Shown piece after piece: positions 1 to 13,305 of a stretch of 64,000 nt of DNA (positions are counted from its first letter, which is position 1; the number at the start of each line of letters is the position of its first letter). The position numbers and the translations under genes were made by a program. The stretch spans positions 1,178,001 to 1,242,000 of the forward strand of contig JAUTDP010000001.1 in assembly GCA_033439795.1 (NCBI GenBank). Reading direction: 5' to 3'. Source of the DNA: Sordaria brevicollis. Taxonomy: Eukaryota; Ascomycota; Sordariomycetes; Sordariales; Sordariaceae. A model generated the notes under the pieces. The model made no database searches and was not told the origin of the DNA. It saw only the letters and a program-made list of their open reading frames with translations.

Positions 1-217
1 GACTTTACATCAATCACCGACACCAGACCCCAGAACAGAAGTCCTCCTCTTTTGCGAAGCAAAACCAGTCAATATGCTATCAAACTTGAAAATCTATGCG
101 AAAGTCATGTTCTGTCTTGTTACATGCAACGTCTAGTCCCCGCTCGGCTCTATATCCTCCAAATGACCTTGACCTCGACCACCTCAGATGCTCGTCCTCC
201 ACCACCACGGCCTACCT

Positions 218-1847
218 CTACGCATACTTGGGCGCGTTCTGAGGCGAGAAGGGGTTTCCCTTGAAGAAGCCTTCTGGAAGCTCAAACTTGGCATCCACAG
301 ACCCCCGGAGAAGCTGGATCGTGGTGTCGACAATGTCGTGGCCCCAGTTGTACTCGGCAAACTTGGCCTGGGAATCTGCGGAAGGGAGCAAGCTTAGTTA
401 ATACCGATCGTGCGGCCAGAGAAGGAGTCTTTGAAGAATAGAACATACCCAGAGGAACGCTGACGTATTGTGCCACCTCCCTAGTGACCCTCTCGGCCTG
501 GTCCGGTCCGGCGTTGCTCATGACCTGGATAGCGCTTGCCCTGCTTCTCCTCGCCTTCTCAAAGATGGCCAACCTCTCCTCGATATCCTCGGGCTTGGCA
601 CCACTCAATGAGATACCGAGGGCGATACCATCTTCGATACCCTGTGCGCCTCCCTGGCCTTGATGGGGAAGCATCGGGTGAGCCGCGTCTCCGATGATGA
701 CCATCTTCCCCTTGGTCCACGTGGGAATGGGACCACGGTAGAGGAGAGGCCAGCGCTTTACATCGGTTGCTTTGCTACACCATGAAGCTCATGTCAGCAA
801 TCAAAGATCGGAAGAAGTAGGGAGGACGACATACTTCAACACGGCCTGAAGAGAAGGATGAAAGTCGGCAAAGGACTTGAGCAGGTGGGACTTGTCGACC
901 GGTGTTTGCCAGTCTTCCTTGGTGGCACCAATCAACTCCTCATCATGGAACATGCCAACAAAGTTCCAGACCTCACCACCACGGCACGGATACGAGATAC
1001 AGCGGTTGCCCAACTTGCTGGCGGTATAGATTCTCATCAGGCCCTCCCTCTCGCCGTTCTTGTTGAACCATGCCGTTTCTTCATCGGCGTCAAGCTCATC
1101 GGCCGGAATGAGGAAACGATAGCAACCATTGTAGAGGGCTTGAGGCTCTGGTTTATTGGCATATCCGAGGATGGCCTCAACAGCAAGGGAATGGACACCA
1201 TCCGCAGCAATGACAAAGTCCGCCTTCTTCACAATGCCGGAGCTCAGCGTGATGGAAGGCTCCTCTGGATCCTATAAGGGAGAATGATCAGCATAAGGCT
1301 ATCTCTAATTCCGTGTCTCGGTGGCTTCTCGCTACCGTGCCGAACATGATGATCTTGTGCGGACGGGAAAGCAAGGGGCCGACGGTTTCATCTCCACGTT
1401 TTGGATGTTACTCACATAAGCGACAACATGCACGCCCAAGGTCAACTCGACAGGCTTCCCCGGACCCTCAGGTCCCATAGCCAGCTTCTTCAAAGACTCA
1501 TGCAAGTCGACCCGGTGGGCAAAGTACAGAGGACCGCCAAACACCTTCGGGACAAAGGCGCCGACTGGAGTGAAATCGAACTGCTGAAGCGTGGCTCCAG
1601 ACCCAATGGAGATGCCCGTAGCCGCAACGAACTTATTCTCCACAGGATCCAGGCCCCATGCCACGAGGGAGCGGTTGGCGTTCGGAGGAACATGGATGGC
1701 GGCGCCAACCTCGTTGTTGAGCTCCGACCGCTCAAAGATGCGGACTTTGTGGCCCGCACGGCGAAGCGAGATGCCGGCAGCCAGTCCTGCAATGCCGGCT
1801 CCGACGATGATCACATCGAGGGACTGGTCTTGGGTAAGGGCAGGCAT
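218..1847 (-). CDS. FAD-dependent monooxygenase, salicylate-hydroxylase-like
   Basis: Class A flavoprotein aromatic hydroxylase; family members use NAD(P)H, FAD and O2 to hydroxylate (and for salicylate, decarboxylate) aromatic acids in the cytosol. I read four exons on the minus strand: 1416-1847, 835-1271, 449-774 and 218-375, with GT..AG introns 1272-1415, 775-834 and 376-448, giving 450 residues in one frame and a TAG stop at 218-220. The dinucleotide-binding GXGXXG (GAGIAG) is at residues 16-21. A DG motif (VIAADGVHS) lies near residue 168. The GD motif that contacts the FAD ribityl chain (GDAAHPMLPHQGQGG) sits in the third exon. The start is the ATG just before the Rossmann strand; an in-frame upstream ATG gives only a low-complexity leader. 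Length is normal for the family. The substrate cannot be told from sequence. It stands alone, nearly 3 kb from the next gene. Confidence 0.9.
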
Positions 1848-4697
1848 GGTGATGACAGTATGTGAGTGAGTGAGTGAGTATGGAATATGGGAAATGCAAC
1901 CAAGGCTCAGAAAGAACTCATGCAATGAGACTGACAGACAGACAGAACAGGACAATACAAGACAGGACTAGGTAAGGAAAATACAGTGACTCAAAGGATC
2001 AAAAGCACGTCTTCCTGAGAAACGGCATGTTGCCAATAAAAAGGCAGATGAAAAACACCATGGGGCTTCGGGATCATGCAAGGTGTCTACCCCTGACCCA
2101 GGCTTTACCAACTGTTCCGGCCTTCACCCTCCGATAATGGAATCACTGCTATCATTACCACAGCATGTCCGAGCATGTCCGAACATTTGGGTATGGCCTT
2201 GGTATGGCCGTAGACCCGGATCGGTCGGCAGGAATGGACGAGACAAGCTATGTGTTAGGAGGCGAACTCCATTCCATGGGTGTGTTACGTTAGGTCTATG
2301 TTCTCGTATCCCTCAATTCGGACTCGATCTGGTGTTAGAGACTCCTCATCCGAGCAACGGAGATCCAACATGGAGTATCACCAAGAACATTACTTGCAAC
2401 AAGAAACTCACTATTGAAATCAATATGAAAAGGACGGCCAGGAAACAAAAACTACCCCTCCGTGGGACAACTTTTGCCTTGCAAGATGTGTCCAGCGGGA
2501 GAAAAAACATTGCGTTGCGTTCGCCATCTCAAAGAAGCAATGGAATCGTATGAGACTTGCCTCGGGGAGTTACGGTACATCTCGACCCTTGATCTCGATA
2601 TTTTTTTCTTTCGCCCACAACAAGGGGTTAAATCTGGACGGAGCACACCTTCCTGGCCAAGACATGGGCGACCCAAGGGAAAGTCGCAGACAGACCGCAG
2701 GAGATGGCAAGTGGCAGGGTTCGCTTCGGTCTGGTTCATGTCGGCCCGCAGCAGAGCAACCTCAACCTCAGAAATCTCGACTCGACAAACCTCCCATCAA
2801 TCTTTCCTGAGCCTTTGCCACGCATTATCTGATACTCGATAGTCATCGTGATATCGGCGTCGTCACTTTACAGCTCAGAGTCCAGAGTTCAGATAAGCTC
2901 TGGCAATGCCGGGGCTAGAAACCACCCATCATTCTGGAAACCATCACAAAAAGAAAAGAGGAAAACCCATCACACAAATATTCCGAGCAAAAAAAAAAAA
3001 AAAACATGACACATCACTGGTTACCAAAGGGAGGAATTGTGGCAGAGACATTTTGATGTCAAATACATGATGTGCAGGGGGGTAAAAGAGACACACTCTG
3101 TGCTATGACCGGTTGGGTTTAGCCGCTGTAACGTCAACTTCCTCGTCCTTTTTCCTAACTGGACTGCCCCTGGTCCTCCCCCACCCATCTCAAAACTCAA
3201 CGGTCTCTTCCGGAACGGCTCGCTAGCGACCTTCCTCCGTTAGCGGCCAATCCTCTCAGCGAATCCACTGATGCTCTTCAGGGGGGCTCGAGCACTCATG
3301 GTGCGAATTGCTTTCACTTTCCCATACTTCGACACGGTATGAACAGCATTGGAACGTCGACCCTGGGAAATCGTACGGCTTTTTTGCTTTCTCTTGACAA
3401 TGGGAAATACCAGGCCGTTGAGTACCAAGAGTTTCGCAAGCGGTCACTGGAAAGGGGCTCTACTTCTTTTCAAGAATGCCGAGGAAGTTGGACGCCAAAA
3501 GAAGACGACCGATCAAAAGGAAAACCGAGCAAACGTCTCTGCTTCTTTTTTTTTTCTCCGACCGGTACCTGACAGGAAAGACAGACGCAAGCACGGTGTT
3601 CAACGCCTTGCCCAGATCTAGCTAAGGCCCTGACATGGAGACATTAGACTAACAGATCGATGATCACTTACAAATTTCTCCTAGGCTTTCCCTCCCTCGC
3701 CTTTCTCCGCTATTGACAGCTGCCCTTGCCCTTGAAAGGTTCTCACATCACTCACGGGGGGTCCTGGTCAATAAGGGGCAAGGCATTGGACCCTTCCTTT
3801 TTCCCAGCCGTTCTTTTCCTGACTCCAGACGAATGAAGACTCCGTTGACCGCCCTCGTCGTCACATTGCCCATGTCTTCTTCCCCAACGTCACGCATCCT
3901 TTGCAATTTCGCCAATTCGCCCCACTGTATCCTGCCGTCTTAGTGGACTGGCCTGGACTTTAGCGTCCGCGAATAGCGGCCTGGATGTGGTGTGTATTGT
4001 CATGTACGGTAACTTTCGTAACTTTGGCGTTACGATCGCTGACGGACCCGGCCTCGTATGGGCTAGACACTGGACGGTATCGTTTCTTCAAGCATCCTCC
4101 CACTTCCCGGCGTCATAGCAGGGACTGATATTTCCTATTCTTCACCAGAGACGCATCATTGATCCTCCTCCTGTTATTTGCCTCGCGGCTAAGGCCTAGA
4201 ACAGAGTTACCACAGGGGCCGGACAGTGTCATGTAGCGTTTTGCTACCAGCATTGTCCCTTGGTAAGGAGCAATTACACTGGCAGATTGTTGTGAGATGC
4301 ATACTGTTATGGGTATACTCAAAGATATTGGACTCTTGACATTAGTTTTCTTGGTGTTTCTTATTCGGGACCAAGTGGCGGACGTTGCAGAAACGCCAGA
4401 CGTTTGTTTTTGGCATTCATCTGTGAACATATACATCTTCTCTTTCGGCATCTTCTTCGTATCTGCCGGGCTGTTCTCCCGTCTTGGTACTTCATGTCAC
4501 ACACTTCTCTTCTTATCCCTTCCTCGTCTGTGTCTCTCATGCAACTTCTCGGATAAGAAAGTCTCTTCACCTTACATCTCACCTCTTCCACCTTCCACTG
4601 TCTTTGGGTCTGAGAGTCCTCACTGCCGCTACACTCATCTATCCGATTCAACACTTGACGGGCATCATCCAGCACAGAGTCGAGAACAGAAGGAAAG
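1848..4697. other. Intergenic region, no gene recognised
   Basis: Divergent promoter space between the monooxygenase (-) and the MFS pump (+). It holds a short GTGA tandem run near 1863-1877, a poly-A tract near 2990-3004 and pyrimidine-rich stretches. Open frames up to 194 codons occur but show no recognisable domain and no consistent splice pattern. Confidence 0.6.
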
Positions 4698-6580
4698 ATG
4701 GCGGATACAGCAAGGGAGGCGGGATCTCCTCCCAGCACTGCTTCTGAGCACGAGCAGCACCCGGAGAAGGGCACGGTTCAGTCATCACAGTTTGCGGCTT
4801 CCGATGCCTCGTCCTCACGAGACGAACCCAAGCCGCACCTTCACGCAAAGACCTTTTTGGCTGTCTTTGCCATTTGCGTGATCTACTTTGTTCAGATTTA
4901 CAATGTCGTCGGCTGTGGGGCTGTAAGTGCCAATCGTCTCCCTTGTGTTTACTCCTTCGAGACATGCACTCGCGTGTGATCAGTGCACTGACTCCAGCTT
5001 GTCTCACACAGCAAACGAATACCATCGCCATCACACTCGGCAAGGGAAGCACAGCGGACGGAGTATGGCTTTCGTCGTCGATTGCCATTGGTACTGCCGT
5101 GCTGAGTCCCATCTTCTCCCAGTCGGCTGACTATTGGGGTCGTCGTTGGTTCTTGGTCATCTCTACCCTCATTGGTGCCGTTGGCTCTATCATTGTGGCC
5201 CGGGCCACCTCGATGAACATGGCCATTGCCGGCTTTGCTATTACCTCCATCAGCTACGGCGCTCAGCCACTCCTCCACGCCGTCTCGTCCGAGGTCCTTC
5301 CGCGCCGTTACCGTTCATGGGGTCAGGCCGCTGACCTCGTAGCCAACGGCTTCGGTGGTGTCACTGCCCTACTTTGCGCCGGTGCTTTCAGCCGTACTTC
5401 TAACGTTCCCTCCGAAGGCTTCCGCACGTTCTGGTACCTCGGCACCGGCCTGTTCCTCCTTGCCACCATCCTCTGCTTCGTCTTCTACAACCCTCCTCAG
5501 ACCGAGCGTGAGCGGTCCTTCTCCTTCTCCGAGAAGCTCGGCAAGCTCGACTGGGTCGGCTACTTCCTCTTGACCTCCGGCATCGTCCTCTTCTGCATCG
5601 GCCTCTCCTGGTCCGAGAACCCCTACCCATGGAGCGACGCCCACGTCTCCGCCACCTTCGGCGTCGGCATGGCTCTCATCATTGCCCTGGCCGTCTATGA
5701 GACTTTCTTCAAGAAAGACGGCATGTTCCACCACGGCCTGTTCAAGAACCGCAACTTCCCCATCGCCTTGGTCTGCCTCTTCTGCGAGGGCCTCGCATTC
5801 TTCGGCGCCAACAACTACTTTGCCTTCCAAGTCGGCCTTCTCTATGAGAGCGACGCCCTTTTGGTCACCACTCGGTACTCAATCACCATGATCGTGTCCA
5901 TCTTCTCCGCCGCCGCCGCCGGTCTCTACTGCGCCCACTACAAGCGCGTGCGCTGGATCACCGTCGCCTCCTTCATCATCTTCGTCATCTTCTTCGCCTG
6001 CATGTCCACCTCCGGCCTGGGCACCAACGACGCGGTATGGGGATACCCCGTCCTCCTCGGTACCGCCCTGGGTATGTCCCTCGTCGTGCTAGTCACCGTC
6101 GCCCAGCTCTCCACCCCGCCCGAACTCATCGCTATCGCTTCTGGTTTGGTAATCGGCATCCGCTCCCTGGGAGGGTCCGTCGGACTAGCCATCTACAACG
6201 CCCTCTTCAACGGCGCCATGGGTCACCTAGGTGATAACATTGCCAAAGCCGTCATTCCCCTCGGCTTACCCCCGCAATCCGTCGGTCCCCTCATCGGCGC
6301 ATTGGCTGATCACCACGAGGAAATGATTCCCAAGATTGAAGGGATCACGCCCCAGATTATTGGCGCGGGAGTCACGGCGCTCAAGGAAACTTTTGCGAGC
6401 GGGTTTAGGAGGGTGTGGATCGCTGCGGCGTGTTTCGTGGCGGTGGCGGCGATCGCGGCGGTGGTGCTGAAGGAGGAGGATAGGGAGTTTAATATGCGGA
6501 TTGATAGGCCGATTGAGAAGGAGGAGGAGTTGTATAGTGATGTTGAGAGGGCGCCGCAGCAGGCTTCGCAGGCTTCGTAG
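4698..6580 (+). CDS. MFS transporter, TRI12/DHA-type efflux pump
   Basis: Plasma-membrane major facilitator protein of the fungal trichothecene-efflux (TRI12-like) or siderophore/drug:H+ antiporter type. Exons are 4698-4922 and 5012-6580 with a GTAAGT..CACAG intron, giving 597 residues. The N-terminal 50 residues are hydrophilic and Ser/Glu rich, then the first membrane helix runs into the intron. After it come a loop-2 MFS signature (ADYWGRRW) and many hydrophobic helices, about 12-14 in all, with a short acidic cytosolic tail (KEEDREFNMRID). The unspliced frame opens at another ATG inside exon 1 and is a worse model because it loses the natural N terminus. Codon use in exon 2 is strongly C-ending, as in well-expressed Neurospora genes. 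The substrate is unknown. The 2.8 kb upstream gap gives it a long private promoter. Confidence 0.9.
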
Positions 6581-9500
6581 GCTTAGGTGCGTGCATGTGC
6601 CCGGCTTGGGCGAGGGCTGCATGTCACGGTTGAGACATGGAGGGGTCATGAGTTACGGGATGGTTGATGGAGTTGATGTTGTCCTTTGTTCATGAGCGGT
6701 TGGTTGGTTGGTTTTCTTCTGTTTTACTTGTTCAAAAGCCAATGTGCAACGAAAATCTGTTAGAATATTGGGATGTACGGATACCCCCTCACAAACACTT
6801 GTTTGGCAGCGTTGTGTATTTCTTTCACTTTCGCTCTTTTACAGCTTCCCTTCTTACCTTATCATAATGCGATGTTAGACATAGAGAGAAATATGAACAG
6901 CTTTGTTACTACCTATATCTACTGATTGATGCACATTCTGTACACTTGTGATGTTCCACCTGTATTTCCTCTTACTCACGCGGCATGCTTTCATCCTGCC
7001 ACAGAGTGAAGCCCTCCATGGCAGTTGTACGCATCAGGCACCCACACCATACTCCGTGGGCTGATCGATTCACCTGGATCTTTGGATTTAGATGTAGAGG
7101 TATCTCAACGCAATGCTCTCTCTACCACTTGGACCGGCCATCATCCGTCGTGCTTCACAACCATCTGTGGAAGACTGGTGGATTGCACTGTGACCGGGCA
7201 ATGACAGGGCAGTAGACATGGAAAACCCCCCATCAATCGTTCGACAAACCTGACCGTTGCATCGCCCTACCAAACAGGCAAGAGATTCGCATTCGGATCC
7301 GACAGATTGGTACAAGCTAGAAAACTTGCCACTGCGCTAAACAGCCTGATGAAAGCCGCTAGAAGACAGCCCCGTCTGTTTTGACGGGCCGTTAGGTTGG
7401 ACAGGTGGAGAAAAGTCGGCGGATACATAGGAAGGTTCTTTCCGGAGTTCATGATAGACAAATCTTCGTACCCGCTGCCAAAGACATGGTGAACACAGAA
7501 TGTTGTTCTGGCGATGCAAAGACTTCTAAGCTTATGGCTTCCGATTGTAAAAGTGTATTAGGAAAAGCTTTCTCTGTGTGCCATCAAGACTTTTTGAGTT
7601 TGCCCACTAGTTCTCCGACAAGTGTTACGAACCTCAAGAGCAGAAGCTCGATAACGCACATTGAGATGGGGGCGTCAACCATCTCCTTCTACTTCAACAA
7701 CTTTGCAAGCACATGTGAAAAGGACATGATGAATCTTTTGGAACTCACGGACCGGCCACATAACCCTTCTCCACCTCGTGAATGTCCATTGCGTTACATC
7801 TTTTGCCGTGTTTACCACTTTCTTCTTCGCTACCTGACAAATCGTAAGTTGTCGTGCATTCGCGAGACGTAAAGGAAGGGGTAAAGAACAAGGACAAACG
7901 GATATGGAAAAAGAAGCGAAGAGGAAGAAGAGGGTCGAGGTCTCTCTCCGCGTCTCGTTAAAGTTCTGATGGCTCGTCTCGCTCGTCTAGACGCCAACAG
8001 GGTCGTTCCCCAGGGTGGGATTGCAGGGGGGATGTTGACGTTAGGTAGTGTGTGTAGCGGAAGAGGTGGAAGGGTGTGCCGTCTTGTCATTTTCCTTTGT
8101 AATTAATGCCAGGGGAGGATGAGATGTGGTTAGTCAATTCGATGAGAAGAATGGGTTGGTACCGAGTGTTACGGGTCGTTACGAGGATGTAATGTAATCA
8201 TCGTAACGATGATACAAGTGGTAACGCCGTGTTGCCTACCGCGGATGTGACTTGCTCCTCGAAGACACTTGCTCGCTTTGTCACAGAGAGTTTGGTACGG
8301 CGGAAAACGACGGGTGCATTGCCTGGATAAAGGAAGAAAAGGATACCAATGATTGAAACGGGAGATTGACCACCAAGGAGCGGGCCGTTGATGAGGTGAG
8401 AGCTGGAGCCAAGATGCGAAATTGTTAGTGCTGCACTGCACGGACATGGACAGAACAGAAGGGCAGGAGAAGCCACAGCACCTCTGCAGGAACACGAGCA
8501 GAACACAAGCACACACCTTCATACCTTCCTCGGCATTTCATAGACAACTCAAATTCTCCGCGCTGCCATTGTGGCTTGCACTTGACGCCGTGTTTCTCGT
8601 GATTGCCGTCAATCATGGCACACGTTACGGCAGTCACGAATTGTCACAAATCCCATCTCGTTGGAACGGTGGCCACTCATACAGCCAAGTATCGCTGGTA
8701 TTTTGAGGTTGGGTTTAAGCGAACAGCCCACGTTAACTGTCACTTTTCTTTTTTCCTCTCTCAACTATCGCATGGTGCGGGATACACGTCAAGGGTTATA
8801 ACAGACGACAAGGAACATACACACCTTCCGATCACTCATAACTCATATTTCATCCAATGCCCCCAGTCTCCTTCCAGGCCTCCCAGTCCCTGGTCCCCAG
8901 TCCCGCACCTCACTCATCAGGGGCCAGGCATACCCTTCCCCTTCCATGATCACCGTGATCGGAGCGAGGAACTGGTCGAGACCGGAACTCCAAGCGACCA
9001 CCAACCACTCGACTGGCCTGGTCCATGCCATCAATGTTCCCAGACATACCCTCGACGACGAGGCAGGCCATTGTCTGGACTCATCATCGCAAGCAATGCC
9101 TGTGTTCGATCACGAATTCATGCCCATGTTGTATCATCACCTTCCCTGCCCTCGCAAGCCTGGACACTTCTACACATGCTTCTTCATCCTCTGATTCGTT
9201 GCCTCGGACCTCATCGTCACTGGTTCACCTCCTTCCCTCCCCAAGTGGATAGACCCCTAGCCTCGAGATTGCGCCTCATATCTCAGTATCGATAGCTCGT
9301 TCTGATATTGCGGCAAAATCGAGACCTCACCGAAACCACGGCAAACAATGGCATTTCTTATTTTCAAGTTCCAGAGTTCTGGTCCTCGGAGTCCTCCATC
9401 GAGATTCTGTTGAGAAATTTATTGTGATGAGCTCACATCACGGGTCTCGGTCGTCTCGGCCATCAAAGAAGCAATTCCACTTCACTTCCGACCAGTTCAA

Positions 9501-11382
9501 GCATGGAAGCATGGGAACACCAAAGACAGGCGAGAAACGTGCCTCGGAAGGATCACGAAGCTTGTAGCCAAGGATATTCATGCTCTTTTCTGGAGTTCTC
9601 TCGGACTTGGACATGTCCAATCCTCTCGCTTCATGGCACTCGCCTATTCCTTCCGACCACTCACTCCGAAACAATGGTTCCCTCTAGCCATTCTTTGCAT
9701 TCTTCACCCCATCACTCTCACGCTTTTGGACTGTTCCTTCCTTCCCCCCCACGATGGATCTTCTTTCACTCAAGCGAGACCGAGGACTGTTGGCTCTAGC
9801 GAGCACTCAAGGTTCTCATCATGTTGAAAGGAGAAGAAGCTCGGAATGTAACCCACGTGCATCGTCCATCATGACAAGGGCCACTTCAAATCTTCGATAC
9901 AAGCCCGTCTTACTCCGAGTTCATTCTCGTGCCCCTGACAAGACTTGCCATTGCATCCTCGCTTTGACTTCCATCTTCCAAATAAGTGGTGGACCGTTAT
10001 GACTTTCCCCATCCTTGCCAGACAGGAGCACAGAATGGGATTACATGTCAAAACGCGTTGTAAATGCTGTCCTGAGGCTGGAGAAAGATACCAATATCCC
10101 TTGCTTGAACAATCTCCCTGCAAAGACAACTTGATTCACACGGTCTAGCCGTGCAAAAGCCCATTGTCAAATCAGGACACTCAGCGGTCCTGATTGGTGA
10201 AGGGTAAAACGGGAAAATAAGCCGGGACTATGTACGTAACTCGGCGTCCCAAGCACTAACCTCAACCCGTCCCTGAGCTGCATGTTTCTTGCCCCAGGGT
10301 CCTCCGTTCCTGAATAACTGCAACATTGATGAGCACACACACCAACCGGTCCAAAACATTGGCCCCATGGACCCCGTTCCGCCCATCCCTGCCATTTTTA
10401 CCTACCCTCTCCCTCTTCCTTGACGCCTTAGACTAGGACCAGCCGAGACAAGCCACAACCATCATTCGAAGAGCATTCTGCATGAGCATATTGCGCGGGA
10501 TGCTCTGTGAGCGTATCAAGTCAGTCACGAAATTCTAAACCTGGTGAACGAGACACGCGCAAGATAAGCTGATCCATGGCCCTCAAGACTTTGGCTCGAA
10601 CGCTTGGTGAATCCTCCGTTCCGTGCCCGTCACCCTTCACCTGCCTCTTTCCCTTCACTAGTCTAACGTCTACCTACCAACACTCGGCCTACCTGCCGGT
10701 CTTGCATGTGTCGAGTGGCTAGATATCCCATTATCTGTCTTCCCAAATTACTTTCCCCATCTTGGCTCTGTCAAAAATCGCATGAGAACTTTCGTTGCAA
10801 CCTTTCCTTATGCGTGATCTAATCTCGAGCGGTCGAATAGTTGCCGGCAAAGCCCACGAGCCCACAAACACACTTGCTTACCAGGCAACAGTAAACGACT
10901 ACTACCGTGACGGAATACTACCCCTTCCTACATCTGGACTGCTTTCGGCCGTCGGATAAGATACCAAGAAAGGGTAGACACACCTACCGAGTGGACAAGA
11001 AGAAGGCAAGAAGAGAACTAGAAGCTCTCGGCAACTGAAGGGGTTCTGATATAAGGCCCGGTGCGCTGGAGACGTCCCATTGTGGAGACTTGAAGGATTT
11101 TCCACCTGCTCTGCTTGCTGGACCTTTCCTTCCTTGGAAGCTTCTCGACACTGTCGATTCCCACAGCGTTTGCTCAACATCAGCCCACCCGAGTCTCTCC
11201 TTTGACATCATCATACAAACGCCACAAGGCCCGACACGCTGGTTCCGATATTCCCTTGACGGGTGAGCAAACATCATCTCCGACAGCAGGAACTACTATC
11301 AGCGAAGAACCATTGAGGGAAACGACGAAGCAAAGACAAAAACCAGAGAATGCTATCCAGGCGATAGCCTCTCAACGTCAAA
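6581..11382. other. 4.8 kb intergenic region, no gene recognised
   Basis: No protein domain, tRNA or repeat family was recognised. There is a near-perfect palindrome with 8 bp arms, ATCATCGT-A-ACGATGAT, at 8197-8213. The longest open frame (8603-9295, 230 codons) has shadow-like composition. The part nearest 11383 is probably promoter and 5' leader of the receptor-like gene. Confidence 0.55.
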
Positions 11383-13305
11383 ATGTCGTGGGTCTCTGAG
11401 CCGGCCGTGGCGGTAGTGGTGGTGGACATCATATTCACCACGTTGGCCTTCATCACCGTTTGCTTTCGGTTGTTCACGAGGACAGTTTTGGTCAAGAATG
11501 TTGGGTCTGACGATTATTATATCGCTGGGTCGATGGTGAGTCTTGCTTTCCTCACCTGTTCGGCGGTTATGGGGAATTGAGTTTGGATTGGGACAAGGGA
11601 GATGGAGAACAAAGCAGCGGATCGGGCCGCGCTTACGGCTTACCTCTTGACAGGGCACAGCGGGCGGTGACGGAGATGAAGCTATTCCCCTGGTGCTTGT
11701 TGGGTTGTCGATCACTTCTGGATGGAGGTTGAGAAGCAACTTGAAGGAACATGGGCTAACATCCACCCTTGCTGGTTGACAGGCAGCATCGATTGCATAT
11801 CTTACGGTAATCATGATACGTAAGGTCTTCTCATCTCCAACTATGACCGTGACATATAACTGACAACGGCCTGCAGAGATCAAAGCCGGATTAGGAAGAC
11901 ATCTCAAAAGCTTAGATGAAGTCGTCGGCTTTCTATACGTGAGTACAGCCCCTCATTCACAAGCCCAAGCCATACACCAACTGACTCCTAACTGTAGGCT
12001 CTCTGGGCAACCATCTGGATCTACTCCCTCGCCCTCATGTTTGTCAAGATGTCCATCACCGTCCAATGCTACCGCGTCTTCCGCACCCCAAGCATGCAAA
12101 AGTTCTTCAAGATCTACTTCGTTCTCGTGGTCATCTACGGTCTCTGGACCGTCTTCGGGACATTCTTCACCTGCTGGCCCATCAACCTCTGGTGGGAAGC
12201 CGTCCGCGGCCCGCAAGCTCCGAGGGGGATGTGCATGGACAAGAACATTATCACGTTCGTCAATGCCGGTATCAACATCCTTTCGGACCTGGTCCTGGCC
12301 ATAGTCCCGATTCCGTTGTTGTGGAAGCTGCAGATTCCGAGGAGGCAAAAGATTGTTCTCACGAGTCTCTTTGGCCTGGGAACGTTTGCTAGCGTGATGA
12401 GTATCGTGAGACTGTTTAGTCTGAAGCAGATTGCGTCGGCGCCGGATGTGGAGCAGTCTGGTAAGTTGTTTTCCTCCTGGGCTCTCACAGGCTGCATGTA
12501 CTGTGCTAACACCCGAAAAAAAGTGATGGGCGTCTCCATAGCCATCTGGTCCTGCATCGAAGTCAACATCGCCATCATGTGCGCCTCCGCGCCCGCTCTC
12601 AAACCGCTAATCATCAAGGTCTTTCCCAAAATGCTACTTTCCGACCTCTACGCCAAGACCAAGGGAGCCTACTACGCTTCCAAGTCCAAGTTCCCCGGCG
12701 GCAGCGGCAGCGGCAAGCATGGAGACGGCAACAAATCCGCCGGTGGCTCGAGTTCCGAGTCCGGCAACCGGTCCCGCGTCCGCACTCATACACGCTCGGC
12801 GCATAGTATCGGCGGAAGCGCCATGCGTTCCGGAAACCACGACCGCGGTAACCACATCAGACCCGGTGAAATCCAGGTCGAACACGAGATAGAGATGAAG
12901 AGCGTTCCCATCAGCGAAGTCATGGGACACGAGCCTTCTCTCGGACACAACAGAGGCTCTGGGCTAAATGCAGGAACACGGTCAGAAGAAGACATTTCGA
13001 ATGCCGGACTCGGACTCGGAGGAGGGAGGATAAGTCCAGCTGGTAGTGAACGGAACCTGGTCTGGTCTCAGCAGCAGCAGCAGAATGATGATATGGGGGC
13101 GACGCCATACTATGGCCAGGGGCAGCCGCAGGGGATCAGTGGAATGGGAATGGGGATGGGGATGGGGATGGGTCCGATGGGAATACCAGGCATGGGAGGA
13201 ATGAATGGAAAGAAGAACGTGACGACTATTACTACCTGTCAGGCGACGCATGGGCCGAGTAGTAGTAGGGAGCAGCAGCAGGCTAGGGAGAGGGAGATGG
13301 TTTGA
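11383..13305 (+). CDS. PTH11-like seven-helix membrane protein
   Basis: Integral membrane protein of the fungal rhodopsin-domain/PTH11-like family, candidate G-protein-coupled receptors and surface sensors. I splice five exons: 11383-11535, 11783-11819, 11877-11938, 11998-12460 and 12524-13305, giving 498 residues. Frame continuity supports this: GSDDYYIAGSM joins AASIAYLTVIM, then QIKAGLGRHL and YALWATIWIYS, which is the usual family layout of DDY, the helix 2-3 loop GLGRH and the following helices. Later landmarks are CWPINLWW and a helix 5 loop VPIPLLWKLQIPRRQK. The last helix is followed by a roughly 230-residue cytosolic tail rich in Gly, Ser, Gln and His, including a GM dipeptide repeat near the end encoded by a GGGATG tandem. 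No CFEM domain is seen at the N terminus. The ligand is unknown. The 37 bp second exon is the least certain part. Confidence 0.85.

Noticed and set aside
8603..9295. 230-codon open frame in the gap upstream of the PTH11-like gene
   Set aside because: Pro/Ser/His-rich shadow composition, no domain, no splice context; likely chance in a GC-balanced region.
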